This document shows positions 11,501 through 21,000 of a stretch of 49,378 nucleotides of DNA, piece after piece. The notes under the pieces are model-generated. The model was given only the letters and a program-made list of their open reading frames with translations, was not told where the DNA came from and did no database searches. Position 1 is the stretch's first letter. Every line of letters begins with the position of its first letter. Location of the stretch: NCBI GenBank assembly GCA_021734065.1, contig JAIPJQ010000005.1, forward strand, positions 1 through 49,378. The letters run 5' to 3'. The position numbers were made by a program, and so were the translations under genes. The stretch comes from Fidelibacterota bacterium. GTDB lineage: Bacteria > Fidelibacterota > UBA8477.

Positions 11501-12099
11501 ATAGTCGTGGCGTGACATTTTCGTTGACGAAACGGAGAACGGGTCTGTTCTCTGCCGCATTGGACTACACCTACCAGATCACCAAGGGCAACGCGTCGGA
11601 TCCATTGGAACAGTTCTACGCCAATCAGTCCGATCCGCCCCAGGAGGTCCAGAAGAAAATTGTTCATCTGGACTGGGACCAACGCCACACCCTGAATGCG
11701 AATATCACCTTGTCTGAACCTCAAAATTGGGGCGTCAGCCTGTTGCTCCGTTATGGTTCAGGCTTGCCTTATACGCCATCGGTGCAGGGCTTCCAATTGG
11801 ACAAACCCAATTCGGATCGTAAACCGGATGAGTATTCGGTGGATGTGAATGCCCACAAAGATTACACCATCATGGGGAAACAGGTGGTTTTCTTCGCCAA
11901 GGTCTATAACCTGTTCGATACCATGAATGAGCGGGTGGTGTTTAACGATACGGGTCGGGCGACCTATTCGTTGATACCCACCTACACGCCGGACAAGGGG
12001 AACGAACCCGGACGGCACAGTTTGGCCGATTATTTAAACCGTCCCAGTTACTTTAGTGCACCGCGCCAATTCCGCGTTGGCTTGCAGTTCGGGTTATAA
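8563..12099 (+). CDS. TonB-dependent receptor, cassette copy 1
   Basis: A 1,178-aa outer-membrane receptor. A signal sequence covers about residues 1-31. Residues 34-115 form a carboxypeptidase-regulatory-like Ig domain (GKISGRVTDAETGTSLPG, VGVYNVRASMMGY). The plug follows at about 130-240 (IHIRGGRSSEVSYMIDGVP, GTFNAEYGQAMSGVINIVT). The barrel runs to the C-terminus, ending in alternating aromatic/hydrophobic residues. Between residues about 345 and 447 an Asp/Asn-rich insert of calcium-loop-like repeats interrupts the barrel. A later stretch FSPRIGVAYPITDRG and GHFFQIPTF recurs in the other two receptors here. No TonB box is obvious, as is common for receptors with this N-domain. It is followed by the giant partner gene after 9 bases and should be co-transcribed. 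The ligand is unknown. Confidence 0.92.
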   Translation: MKRASLQITKIFINQLIVPGILIFSTAAFGSTSGKISGRVTDAETGTSLPGVNVVLEGETLGASTDLNGMYYIINVPVGVYNVRASMMGYAETRVTEVKVLGDLTTEVNFNLTTQVLEAGQVVEVVAERPMVQKDLTSGRSIVSAEDIKEMPVESVSGIIGTKAGVVTGTDGAIHIRGGRSSEVSYMIDGVPMTNPAWGGLSSGVENNAVQELQILSGTFNAEYGQAMSGVINIVTKEGATKFQGSLSGYVGDYYTTHTDVFEYADQFQATNIRNLEGSFSGPVPGLGNKLSFFLSGRYYENGGYLRGVEEHQPGDVNYLSTRTVEELLNSPYGEAGLLNFAEPFDDLNGDGQIEPNSEPYIDFDGNGRYNPGEPFRDVNGNGRYDHPGVDLDGDGFLNPEELEFIDLNGNGVLDGDPFYDYNNNGVLDGEPFIDFNGNGVWDSGAGGSGDVVRMNHSERINFNSKLTWRITPKLKLNYNVLYNGGVSQDYSLAYKYNPLGRGTDDSYSISHILDITHSLSNSFFYNLKGSYYASESKTYYRDLLPNELTVTDQKIFSTLDGLIAYAQTEDLESGKWYGNANDSLLILRVDVTLINSGSGVDFRLSNPESNTYYVGDSLGTTEVDFVGLLEWMKGQWGNSDWEITSDVTLSDVKNNIFLPNTITFSPPNEYYGGGHNSGYTRRKNQTLYLSGSMTWQYNNTHQIKAGVGYKSHVMNYQTFATEVSSSTGWIPDGKTPETSYSNDSYTNWLSDVAKVGTIAQSDRRPQEYFAYIQDKIELVDMIVNVGLRYDYFNPNYYVPGDYKDPDNPRYYLYTTVDSVDGMAFVDTALASEREYQGTGEVIDTLNATGGQWQTYKDFYQYVDPVHQFSPRIGVAYPITDRGIIHFSYGHFFQIPTFAYLYANPEFEIAGDNQSILGNAALKPQKTVKYEIGLQQELAPDLAIELIAFYQDFSGLLSSELKETYNGTRYSIYANSDYGNSRGVTFSLTKRRTGLFSAALDYTYQITKGNASDPLEQFYANQSDPPQEVQKKIVHLDWDQRHTLNANITLSEPQNWGVSLLLRYGSGLPYTPSVQGFQLDKPNSDRKPDEYSVDVNAHKDYTIMGKQVVFFAKVYNLFDTMNERVVFNDTGRATYSLIPTYTPDKGNEPGRHSLADYLNRPSYFSAPRQFRVGLQFGL
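9598..9900 (+). repeat. Array of calcium-loop-like repeats within the TBDR
   Basis: The translated segment contains seven or so short units of the type D-x-N/D-G-N/D-G-x-hydrophobic, including DLNGDGQIE, DFDGNGRYN, DVNGNGRYD, DLDGDGFLN, DLNGNGVLD, DYNNNGVLD and DFNGNGVWD. The spacing resembles EF-hand or dockerin calcium loops, but without the EF-hand helices. The corresponding DNA is recurrently aatggcaacgg-like. The position in the barrel suggests an extracellular loop, by inference. Confidence 0.75.
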
Positions 12100-12108
12100 G
12101 GAGTTAGC

Positions 12109-15100
12109 ATGCGGAAAATTATTTTATTAATCACATTAGCAACCCTGGGTCTCACTGCCGCAGACCGGGGCGGAATACAGATGCCTACACCTCCGGAGAG
12201 TAAGTCCGATGTAGTAGGCTGGAATCTCTATAACGCCCAGATGGATAGAATTCATCGCATGAGCAAGGCTGCTGCGCGCAGTGACCGGGCCTATAATTTT
12301 CACAATGGCAACCAGGTCAGGACGCTGTTTTATAACTACGGCTCCATTGGAAAACCCAATACCGAACCTTCCATGGAATGGCCTATTGGATCGGGACGCG
12401 GCTATGCGTTTGAATTTGGTGCGGTTGCCGGGGCGGAAGTGCCAACCTATGGCGGCGGAACCAAGCGGATTGTCATTGACGGTTTGACCGTGGCCGGCGT
12501 CCTGGGAAATAACCCGGCCGGCACCCCCAACGACTGGGAGCCGCTACCGGGCTACAATGATCCTTTTGTCCACAAAATCGCCATGAGTGACAGTCCGGAT
12601 GAAGATCGCGACCCTGATGCGCGCCCCGACACCTGGCCGCCCTATAAAACCTCCAATAATCCCTTCTGGTATCCCATCAATGACGTAACCAATCCCGATT
12701 ATCCCGGGAAGTTTGTCTGGCCGGGTGAGTATGGTAAGGGCGTGACAACGGCTGACCAGGAATCCTACTATGTGATGGATGATAGCTACGTTTACCGTCA
12801 CAATTCCTATCCCTGGAGCGAAACCGGTGAGTTACGGGATGATGAATTTTATGCTGATCTGGGCAATCCCGACCGTGGCGGAATTGGTCTGGAAGTGGAA
12901 GCGCGTGGTTATCAGTGGATTGCCACCCGGGCGCAGAATGTGATTTTCTTTGTCTATGAGCTTGAAAACACCGGTGGGGACACACTCGAAAGTGTCTATT
13001 TTGGCATGTACGGTGATCCGCACATCGGTGGCGCCAATGACTATAGCGATGATAATGCCTTCTACGACACATTCATAGATATGGTGTATGCCTGGGATGA
13101 CAATGCCCGCGGTGGTCCTGAATTTGCCGATATCATTCCCGGTTTTTTTGGATACAAATTTTTAGAGTCACCAGGTGAACCTTACGATTTCATCGATAAT
13201 GACGAAGATGGTATGGTGGATGAATCCATGCAGGATGGCATTGACAATGATGGTGACTGGCGACCCTATGATGATTATAACAACAATGGTCAGTGGGATC
13301 CGGGCGAGGCTATTAATGATGATTTGGGTTCCGATGGTTTAGGTCCGGAAGACCCGGGCTATCCCGGTCCCGATGCGGATTACACCGAAGCCAATGGACG
13401 GCCTGATGATGGAGAACCCAATTTTGATCAGACCGACCTGGATGAAGCGGATCAGATTGGTTTGACCGGCTTCATTGTTGAGCAGTACTCAAACAATGGT
13501 GTGGATGATAACACCTTTTTCAATCGTCTGGCCGCGCCCATCATTGACTCCACCTTCCAGCAGCGCTCCGATAATATTTTCCTCTACAGCTCCGGACCTC
13601 TGAAAATGGCTCCTGGTGACCAGCGCCGATTCTCCATTACCATGCTGTTTGGGTATAATATCACCGGAGCTTCCGGTGTAGACCTGTATGAGAATCCACA
13701 TAATACGCGTGATTTATACGCTACAGCGAATGTGGTGCAGGATATTTACAATGCGGGATACCGGTTCACCCGCCCGCCCCTTAAGCCGCGGGTTACAGCC
13801 GTTCCGGGCGATGGTCAGGTCACGCTCTATTGGGATGAGTCATCAGAACGCTCCAAAGATCCCATTTATGGGCATGACTTTGCCGGCTACGCCATTTATC
13901 GAGCCACGGACTTCGGGTTTGAAGAGGTAAAAACCATCACGGATGCCTATGGCAGTCCCTATCTGTGGAAACCCATTGCCAAATTTGACAAAAAAGATGG
14001 CTGGAGCGGACCGCACCCCATCGAGCAGGTCGTAGAGTCCGGTTTGCATTACGATATGGGCAGCAATACGGGACTGGTTCACAGTTTCGTGGACAAGGAC
14101 GTGATCAACGGGCAACGCTACTATTATGCCGTATGCGCCTATGACACCGGCTCCGTCCGCGATACCATTCCGCCCACGGAGACATCCAAAAACATTCAGG
14201 AAACCTTTTCCGGTGAAATCACACTGGACATCAATACGGCTGTAGTGACACCGGCTGCGCCTTCGGTGGGCTATGTGGCGCCTGAAGTGCTGATTTCCGA
14301 CGCTGATTCCGAAAATCCCGGTACCGGGAGCGTGGAAGTCAAAATTATTGATCCCATGCAGGTACCTCACAACCGAGAATTTGATATCCGGTTTATTGAC
14401 AGCCGGACGGATATGGTGGACAATGACGGGGACTGGAAAACCTTCACAGATGACACCTTATATATTCCGGTGGGGTCCTATGTAACCCTGGTGGTTCCAC
14501 CCACACCGGACACGGTGAGTTTCGTACAAAATCAGGATACGACCGTAGCTGTCACCGGTGCAGTAGGTGAACATTTCGTCTATAGTGGTTTGTGGTGGGA
14601 GATTAATCAGCTTATCAGTGGTACGATAAAAGATTCGGTTATCATACCGGACACCTCATTCACACTGCTACCCACACTGGATATCTGGGACCCGCTCACG
14701 GACGGCTCTGTAAACCACGATGTTGGTACTGATGGCTGCTCGGATATTTACGAAATTGCCGGTGGTGGCTGTTCCGACACGCCCATTGCCGGTGTGAATC
14801 CCGGGGATGATCCCCACGGGGACAACTGGCATCCGGAGTTGAATCCAAACGGTACCGAAGCCAATGGTCGTCCCGATGCAGGTGAACCCAATGTGGATGA
14901 GAATGACATCCAGGAACAGGTTCGTGAGACCCAGTACTTCCAGCTTTGGGATATTACCGATCCCAACAATGAATTCATTGTATTGGACCGCCAGGATGCA
15001 CTGCAGGGTGAGGACAAGAACCATATTCTGAATGGCATTCAGGTCTTTGTCCACAATGACTCCATTGCGCCGGATTCGGCCAATACCGGCTGGATCAACG

Positions 15101-16818
15101 GAAATTGTGTTTGGGATTTTAAAATTATGATTAATCCCGGTCCGCCGCAGAAGGGAATTCCATTTCCTGGAGTATATCAGTTGGCGATTGCTGATTCGAG
15201 TGTTTACACGGGACCTCTTGGCACAAACAATTTTATTATAACCGATGCATTGTCCGGGGATACTGTGGATTACTATTCACCTGAGAAATATCCCGTGTCA
15301 AATAAAAATATTGATTTTCTGGAATTGCCGGAACCCGGTCAATGGCAATCCGCCATTCGAACCTGGCGTTTGGTTCCTCAATCCAGGATTCCAAATGTTT
15401 CAGCAGTATTAAGCGATGACAATGGCATCCTGGTAGGTTCCAGTAGTGGTTTACACTATTATAATGTGAACACCAAATCTTGGACTGGCTGGACCAAAAA
15501 GTCTACTGGCGGAAATCTTATAACTAATATCATTTATGACATTAAGGCCGTGGGTTCAGCCTGGTGGATTGCTACTGGATTTGGTCCGGAAGCCTTTGAT
15601 GGAATTCATTGGTATCGTAATTATCGCTTAGAACAAATTTTCGATATAACCAATTATTCCGGGAAGGACATAAGCGATCCCGAGTTTAGTCGTACTTATG
15701 CAAAGTGCATTGCCATCGATGAAGATCAGCAAGGCAGAATCTGGTTTGCCACAGCCAAGAAAGGCTTGGTACGGGTAAACACCAATGGAACCCTCGAAAC
15801 CAGTTTGGACGATGACATCGTGCAGCTTACTACACCGAGCACGATTGACATTGATATTACGACCCGTGCGGTACGCGACATCTTAGTGGATGACCAGAAT
15901 AATCTGTGGATCGCTACAGAAGCCGGTTTGGTTATTTACGATATTGATGCCGACAGTTGGTCTACCATCAAAAAGACAACAGATAATGGTTTGCCCAATA
16001 ACAATTTCCAGACGGTTTACCAGTTGCCGGATGGTACGATTGTGGTGGGGACATCACTGGGATTGGCATTTAAGGTGGGCGACAATTTCGTCACTTATGA
16101 TGATCTGCCCAATGAGACCGTATACAGCTTCTACTACGATGAAACCCAGACGGGGAAAACACTCTGGATTGGAACCAAACAAGGCTTCGCCACCATAGAT
16201 CTTTCCAATGCGGGCAGCACCTACACGGGCTTAACAACGACTAAATTCGAAGCCAGTTATGGTGACACAAGCATTTCCCAGGATACGGATATTCGGTCCA
16301 TTCTGTTCACAGATCAGGGAGGCTGGTTTGGAACCAGTGCAGGGCTCGAACACCGTCTTGCGGAAGAGGAGTGGGATGGTTTCGGTCCGGAGCCGGGCGA
16401 TGTGTTCCAGTTCAAGACGCGCATGCCGTTCAGCTCCCTGGACAGCTACAAGTTCACAACCACCGGAGGACAGGAATCCAAAGATTTGGTGAAGAAAGAT
16501 CTGGATCAGGTGGCTGTGGTGCCCAATCCCTATGTGGCCACCGCCACCTGGGAACGCAAGCCCTACCTGCAATCGGGTCGGGGCGAGCGAAAAGTCTATT
16601 TTATCAACCTTCCTCAGGAATGTACCATCAGGATTTATACAGTGAGTGGAGAATTGGTAAGAAAAATTGAACACAGCAGTACGGTTTATGACGGCAGTGA
16701 GCCGTGGGACCTGCTGAATAATGACAACCTGGAGGTGGCGTATGGTATTTACATCTACCATATCGAATCGCCTGCCTCAGGTGCTGAAACCATCGGCAAA
16801 CTGGCGCTGATTAAATAA
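12109..16818 (+). CDS. Giant secreted FN3/beta-propeller protein with sorting domain, cassette copy 1
   Basis: A 1,569-aa protein with a short signal peptide (residues 1-18, MRKIILLITLATLGLTAA). The N-terminal 350 residues have no family I recognise. Then come an acidic Asp/Asn-rich block (about 362-450; DNDEDGMVDES, GIDNDGDW), an FN3-like domain (about 555-700; GDGQVTLYWDE, YAIYRATD, GQRYYYAVCAYD) and a second acidic module with C877-x10-C888 and GDDPHGDNWHP. Residues about 1085-1440 are propeller blades (GRIWFATAKKGLVRV, NNLWIATEAGLVIYD, TLWIGTKQGFATID). A C-terminal sorting-type domain ends KLALIK (VPNPYVATATW, GIYIYHIES). The start ATG has AAGGAG five bases upstream. It is probably exported to the surface and may partner the TBDR encoded just before it. 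A paralogue lies at 21.4 kb. The substrate is unknown. Confidence 0.85.
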   Translation: MRKIILLITLATLGLTAADRGGIQMPTPPESKSDVVGWNLYNAQMDRIHRMSKAAARSDRAYNFHNGNQVRTLFYNYGSIGKPNTEPSMEWPIGSGRGYAFEFGAVAGAEVPTYGGGTKRIVIDGLTVAGVLGNNPAGTPNDWEPLPGYNDPFVHKIAMSDSPDEDRDPDARPDTWPPYKTSNNPFWYPINDVTNPDYPGKFVWPGEYGKGVTTADQESYYVMDDSYVYRHNSYPWSETGELRDDEFYADLGNPDRGGIGLEVEARGYQWIATRAQNVIFFVYELENTGGDTLESVYFGMYGDPHIGGANDYSDDNAFYDTFIDMVYAWDDNARGGPEFADIIPGFFGYKFLESPGEPYDFIDNDEDGMVDESMQDGIDNDGDWRPYDDYNNNGQWDPGEAINDDLGSDGLGPEDPGYPGPDADYTEANGRPDDGEPNFDQTDLDEADQIGLTGFIVEQYSNNGVDDNTFFNRLAAPIIDSTFQQRSDNIFLYSSGPLKMAPGDQRRFSITMLFGYNITGASGVDLYENPHNTRDLYATANVVQDIYNAGYRFTRPPLKPRVTAVPGDGQVTLYWDESSERSKDPIYGHDFAGYAIYRATDFGFEEVKTITDAYGSPYLWKPIAKFDKKDGWSGPHPIEQVVESGLHYDMGSNTGLVHSFVDKDVINGQRYYYAVCAYDTGSVRDTIPPTETSKNIQETFSGEITLDINTAVVTPAAPSVGYVAPEVLISDADSENPGTGSVEVKIIDPMQVPHNREFDIRFIDSRTDMVDNDGDWKTFTDDTLYIPVGSYVTLVVPPTPDTVSFVQNQDTTVAVTGAVGEHFVYSGLWWEINQLISGTIKDSVIIPDTSFTLLPTLDIWDPLTDGSVNHDVGTDGCSDIYEIAGGGCSDTPIAGVNPGDDPHGDNWHPELNPNGTEANGRPDAGEPNVDENDIQEQVRETQYFQLWDITDPNNEFIVLDRQDALQGEDKNHILNGIQVFVHNDSIAPDSANTGWINGNCVWDFKIMINPGPPQKGIPFPGVYQLAIADSSVYTGPLGTNNFIITDALSGDTVDYYSPEKYPVSNKNIDFLELPEPGQWQSAIRTWRLVPQSRIPNVSAVLSDDNGILVGSSSGLHYYNVNTKSWTGWTKKSTGGNLITNIIYDIKAVGSAWWIATGFGPEAFDGIHWYRNYRLEQIFDITNYSGKDISDPEFSRTYAKCIAIDEDQQGRIWFATAKKGLVRVNTNGTLETSLDDDIVQLTTPSTIDIDITTRAVRDILVDDQNNLWIATEAGLVIYDIDADSWSTIKKTTDNGLPNNNFQTVYQLPDGTIVVGTSLGLAFKVGDNFVTYDDLPNETVYSFYYDETQTGKTLWIGTKQGFATIDLSNAGSTYTGLTTTKFEASYGDTSISQDTDIRSILFTDQGGWFGTSAGLEHRLAEEEWDGFGPEPGDVFQFKTRMPFSSLDSYKFTTTGGQESKDLVKKDLDQVAVVPNPYVATATWERKPYLQSGRGERKVYFINLPQECTIRIYTVSGELVRKIEHSSTVYDGSEPWDLLNNDNLEVAYGIYIYHIESPASGAETIGKLALIK
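14719..14925 (+). repeat. CX10C / GDNWHP acidic module, copy in giant protein 1
   Basis: The encoded segment reads DVGTDGC, a ten-residue spacer, then C (C877 and C888), followed by GDDPHGDNWHP, an NPNGTEANGRPDAGEP stretch and acidic residues. The same pattern with the same cysteine spacing occurs in the giant protein at 24.1 kb and in the TBDR at 19.1 kb. Confidence 0.75.
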
Positions 16819-16828
16819 GGAGGCTATG

Positions 16829-17869
16829 ATGTTGAAGAAAATTCTACTCGTTTTAATGGCCGGCCTGATCAGCGTTTCCTTTGCGCAGAATAAAGCCGGT
16901 ACCACGGTGGCTCAATTCCTGAAAATCGGTGTGGGCAGCCGGGCGAATGGTATGGGTGAAGCTTTTGTGGCTTTAAGCGATGACGCCTCCGGTTTGTTTT
17001 GGAATCCGGCCGGTATTTCCCGTGCCGGTGCCACCGAATTCATGTTCGTGCATACCCAATGGATCGCCGATATCGGTTTCGACTATGTGGGTGTGATTGT
17101 CCCTATGTCCGGGATTGGTACAGTGGGCGCCAGTATTACGTCATTAACTATGGCGGATATGCCGGTACGGACGGAGACGCAACCCAACGGTACCGGCGAG
17201 AAATTCTCTGCCAGTGATATGGCGATGCAAATTTCGCTCGCACGGAATCTTACGGACCGGTTTTCCATCGGGTTCAATGCCAAATTCATCCAGCAGAGTA
17301 TCTGGCACATGAGCGCCAAGGGAATGGCTGTTGATGTTGGCACGTTGTTCAAAACCCAGTTCCATGATATGCGATTGGGAATGAGTATTTCCAATTTTGG
17401 GACCTCCATGCAGATGACCGGCCGTGACGCATTGGTCACGTATGACCCGGATCCGGAAGCTGAAGGCAATAACCCTTTAATTCCGGCCTATCTGGCTATG
17501 GACGAATCAGCCCTGCCCCTCATGTTCCGGGTGGGGGTTGCCATGGATGTGTGGAGCCAGGGTTCATCCAAATTGACCGTGGCCGTGGATGCCTTGCATC
17601 CCAACGACAATTATGAGAGTTTGAATATTGGCACTGAACTGAATATCGCCAATCTGGTATTCCTGCGGGGTGGCTGGAAATCGCCATTTGTGGAGACCAA
17701 CACCGCCAGCAGCACGGAAAATTGGGAGCGTCGTGAAGAGGGATTCACAGTGGGTGCCGGCGTGGATATTCCACTCATGGGGTCAAGTGGTCTGAAATTT
17801 GACTATTCCTTTGCTGACTTTGGACGATTGAAAAATGCGCAGCGGTTTACGCTGAACCTGTATTTTTAA
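16829..17869 (+). CDS. PorV/PorQ-family (UPF0164) outer-membrane barrel, cassette copy 1
   Basis: A 346-aa protein with a signal peptide ending near SVSFAQ. It shows the PorV/UPF0164 signature at the N-terminus: GTTVAQFLKIGVGSRANGMG and SDDASGLFWNPAGISR, then FVHTQWIADI. The rest has amphipathic strands and ends in an aromatic strand (RFTLNLYF), typical of outer-membrane barrels. In Porphyromonas PorV shuttles T9SS cargo to the attachment complex; here the family match is clear but that exact role is inferred. Two ATGs occur in tandem at 16826 and 16829. The AAGGAGG overlapping the upstream stop is 5 bases from 16829 but only 2 from 16826, so I chose 16829. It directly follows the giant protein gene. 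Confidence 0.85.
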   Translation: MLKKILLVLMAGLISVSFAQNKAGTTVAQFLKIGVGSRANGMGEAFVALSDDASGLFWNPAGISRAGATEFMFVHTQWIADIGFDYVGVIVPMSGIGTVGASITSLTMADMPVRTETQPNGTGEKFSASDMAMQISLARNLTDRFSIGFNAKFIQQSIWHMSAKGMAVDVGTLFKTQFHDMRLGMSISNFGTSMQMTGRDALVTYDPDPEAEGNNPLIPAYLAMDESALPLMFRVGVAMDVWSQGSSKLTVAVDALHPNDNYESLNIGTELNIANLVFLRGGWKSPFVETNTASSTENWERREEGFTVGAGVDIPLMGSSGLKFDYSFADFGRLKNAQRFTLNLYF

Positions 17870-17969
17870 TCAGGGTAATTAAGGGCCGGTGCAGCGTTTT
17901 CGGGGAGAGAAACAGCTGAACATGAACAGACCAATCGTAAATACAGCGGTTATACCGCACCGAAAAATA

Positions 17970-17983
17970 AATTCATATGAATT
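17970..17983. promoter_or_regulatory. Perfect 14-bp palindrome between the two cassettes
   Basis: AATTCATATGAATT is its own reverse complement and lies 60 bases upstream of the second TBDR. It could be an operator for a dimeric regulator. AT-rich palindromes of this size can also occur by chance, so function is only suggested. Confidence 0.3.
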
Positions 17984-17996
17984 GCTAATAACCAGG

Positions 17997-18025
17997 GAAT
18001 CCGGCCTCTTGCCGGATTCTTTATT
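17997..18025 (+). terminator. Terminator or attenuator hairpin before cassette copy 2
   Basis: GAATCCGGC (17997-18005) and GCCGGATTC (18011-18019) form a nine-bp perfect stem with a five-base CTCTT loop, followed by TTTATTT. It ends only about 20 bases before the ATG of the second TBDR. It would end the transcript of cassette 1 and, if cassette 2 is transcribed from further upstream, it would sit in its leader. Confidence 0.7.
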
Positions 18026-18043
18026 TGTGCAAATGAGGGTAAT

Positions 18044-21000
18044 ATGCTGAAAAAAGGGGCTAAAGCACTCTTACTGGGATTGATTTTTCCTGCGTTCCTG
18101 TTTGCCGGGACCACAGGGAAGATATCCGGCCTGGTCACAGATGCCGACACCGGCGAACCGCTCATTGGGGTGAATGTGATGGTGTCAGATCTGGGTACCG
18201 GCGCCGCCACGGGCTTGGACGGGCGCTACATCATTTTAAATATCCCTCCGGGTATTTATGAGGTTCGCTTCTCCATGATTGGTTATGCCCAAAGAAATGT
18301 TGAGGGCGTGCGCGTCATGGTGGATCTCACCACCCCACTGGATGCCGAGTTAACCACCAGTATTATCGAAGGTGAGTCGGTCACGGTGACGGCTGACCGT
18401 TCCATGGTTCAGGCAGACATTACCTTTTCACAATCCAATATCAGCGCTTCCGATTTGAGCGCCATGCCCGTTGAGGAATTTGAAGAAGTCATCTCCCTCC
18501 AGGCCGGTGTGGTGCAGGGGACCGGTGGCGAAATCCATATCCGCGGCGGTCGCTCCTCAGAAGTAGGCTATATGGTTGACGGTATTTCCGTGACGGATCC
18601 CTACACAGCATCCATGGCGATTGAGGTGGAAAATAACGCCATTCAGGAACTGCAGCTCATTTCCGGTACATTCAATGCCGAATATGGCCAGGCCATGTCC
18701 GGTATTATCAATATCGTCACCAAAGAGGGCGACATGAAAAAATACGGAGGCAATATCGACTTCCGTATCGGTCGTTATGCCTCCACCGATCCCAAGATCT
18801 ATTTTGGCGGTATGCCGGATAGTATGTATGACAAAGCTGGAACGGAAAACATTAATCTGTTGGGGCTTGGTGACGGGTTTACACCGACGCTGCTCAATGA
18901 TATTCAGGGCAGTATTAATGGTCCCATACCCGGATTGAATGGCAAGGCATCCTTCTATCTCTCCGGCCGTTACTATCGCGGTGATGGGTATCTCTATGGT
19001 ATCCGGCAGTACAACCCGGAAAGCTATACCTGGAGTGTCTCCAACTCACAGGCGGTTCCCAACACAGAATACTATCTGGATTACGAAGACATCGGCATTG
19101 ATAACTGTACCGATGAATTCGAGGATGGGATGGGCGGATGTTCACCCGCTCCAACCAATCTGGGTGATGATCCCAATGGCGATAATTGGCATCCACTGTT
19201 CAATCCCGGTGGAACCGAAAATAACAATCGCTGGGATGCAGGTGAATTGGGAAATGGTGTCTGGGATGGGGGCGATTATATCGAATATTTCGGGCACAAT
19301 ATCCTTTACGATGTGGCTTCCGGTGAATGGTACCGGGACATGGACGGCAATGGCATTTTCATCGAAGGTACGGACTGGTTTGTTACCGATAGCCTCACCT
19401 TTGTGGATGCCAATGGCAATGGCGTGATTGATGGTGAAATATTTTACGATGCCAATGGTGACGGTGTTTGGAGCAGCGATTTTGGTGATGGCAGCGTGGT
19501 ACCCATGAGCCCCACCCATCAGGTGTCACTCCAGGGTAAAGTCGCTTTTAAACTTGGCAACCATATGAAAGTCTCCGTGAATACGATTTACAGCACCACT
19601 CGTAGTGAAGGCTATTCCCACAAGTGGAAATTCAATCCCGATGGCCGTGCCAGTTCGTATCGGGATAACATGAATGTGAGCGTCAGTTTACAACACAATC
19701 TGAGTCCAAGTACTTTCTACACGCTTAAAGCCTCATCCGTGGTGAATATGACCCGCGGATATCTGTTCGATGTATTTGATGTGAACTGGAGCAGCATTCT
19801 GTTAAAAAATGTCTTCTCACCATTCATCTCAAAAAGTGAAGTACTCACCGATTTTGGATTTCCGGGTGAATCGGATGTGGTGGATTCTCAACTGCAGCAG
19901 TACGCCGTTAGTGGCGACATTTTTACTGCCTCTTCCGGGTATAAATACTATCTGGGTGGTATCTCCAGCGGACAATCCCAACGGATGACCCACACCAATG
20001 TGTATAAGGCGGATATGACCAGTCAGATCAACGATGTCCATTCGTTGCGGATGGGTTTTGAATATCGCCAAAATGCAATTTTAAGTCGCAATTTCTCGAT
20101 TCTCTACGATCCCAATGGTCAATTTGCCACACCGACCATCATCTGGCCTTCGGTGGAGCCCACCAGCAGCAGTTTCGATCAGTTGCTGAAATTCCCCTGG
20201 GAAATGGCGACCTACCTGCAGGATAAAATCGAATTGCAGGATATGATTGTGAATGCCGGTCTGCGCTTTGAAGTGTTCGAACCGGACGGCGGTGTTTTGA
20301 GCGACCCGGCTGATCCCAATCCACGGGATCCTCTGAAATTAATCAACAAATATTTCGATTTGGATGGTTCCGGGACCATTACAGCAGATGAAGCGGTGCC
20401 TACGAATGGCAAAACGCTGGAAGACCGGTTGGAATATTGGTTCATCCCGGCGAAGAAGAAATACCAGTTGAGTCCGCGGGTGGCCGTTGCCTATCCCATC
20501 ACGGATGAGGGCGCGCTTCACTTCAGCTACGGGCATTTCTTCCAGATTCCACCTTATTCCTATCTGTATGCCAACCCGGATTTCGAAGTATCACGCGGTT
20601 CCGGTATCGGAACCACGCTTGGAAATGCGGATCTGGAACCGCAGCGTACGGTCCAGTACGAAGTGGGTCTGCAACAGCAATTGAGTGATAATATTGGTGT
20701 CGATATAACCGGATTTTACAAGGATATCCGCAACCTGCTGGGCTCGAAAATCGTGGATACCTTCAGTGCCGGTGATGCCTATGCGCTGTATATCAATCGG
20801 GATTATGGCAACACGCGTGGTGTTACCATTGCCCTGCGGAAACGCATGAGTGACGGTCTGGCAGCGAATATTGACTACACCTTCAGTGTGGCGCAGGGAA
20901 ATGCCTCTGATCCGGCATCGGCGTACTTTGACGCGAATAACGGCATTGAACCGGAGAAACAGTTGGTTTTTCTGGACTGGGACCAGCGGCATACGGTAAA

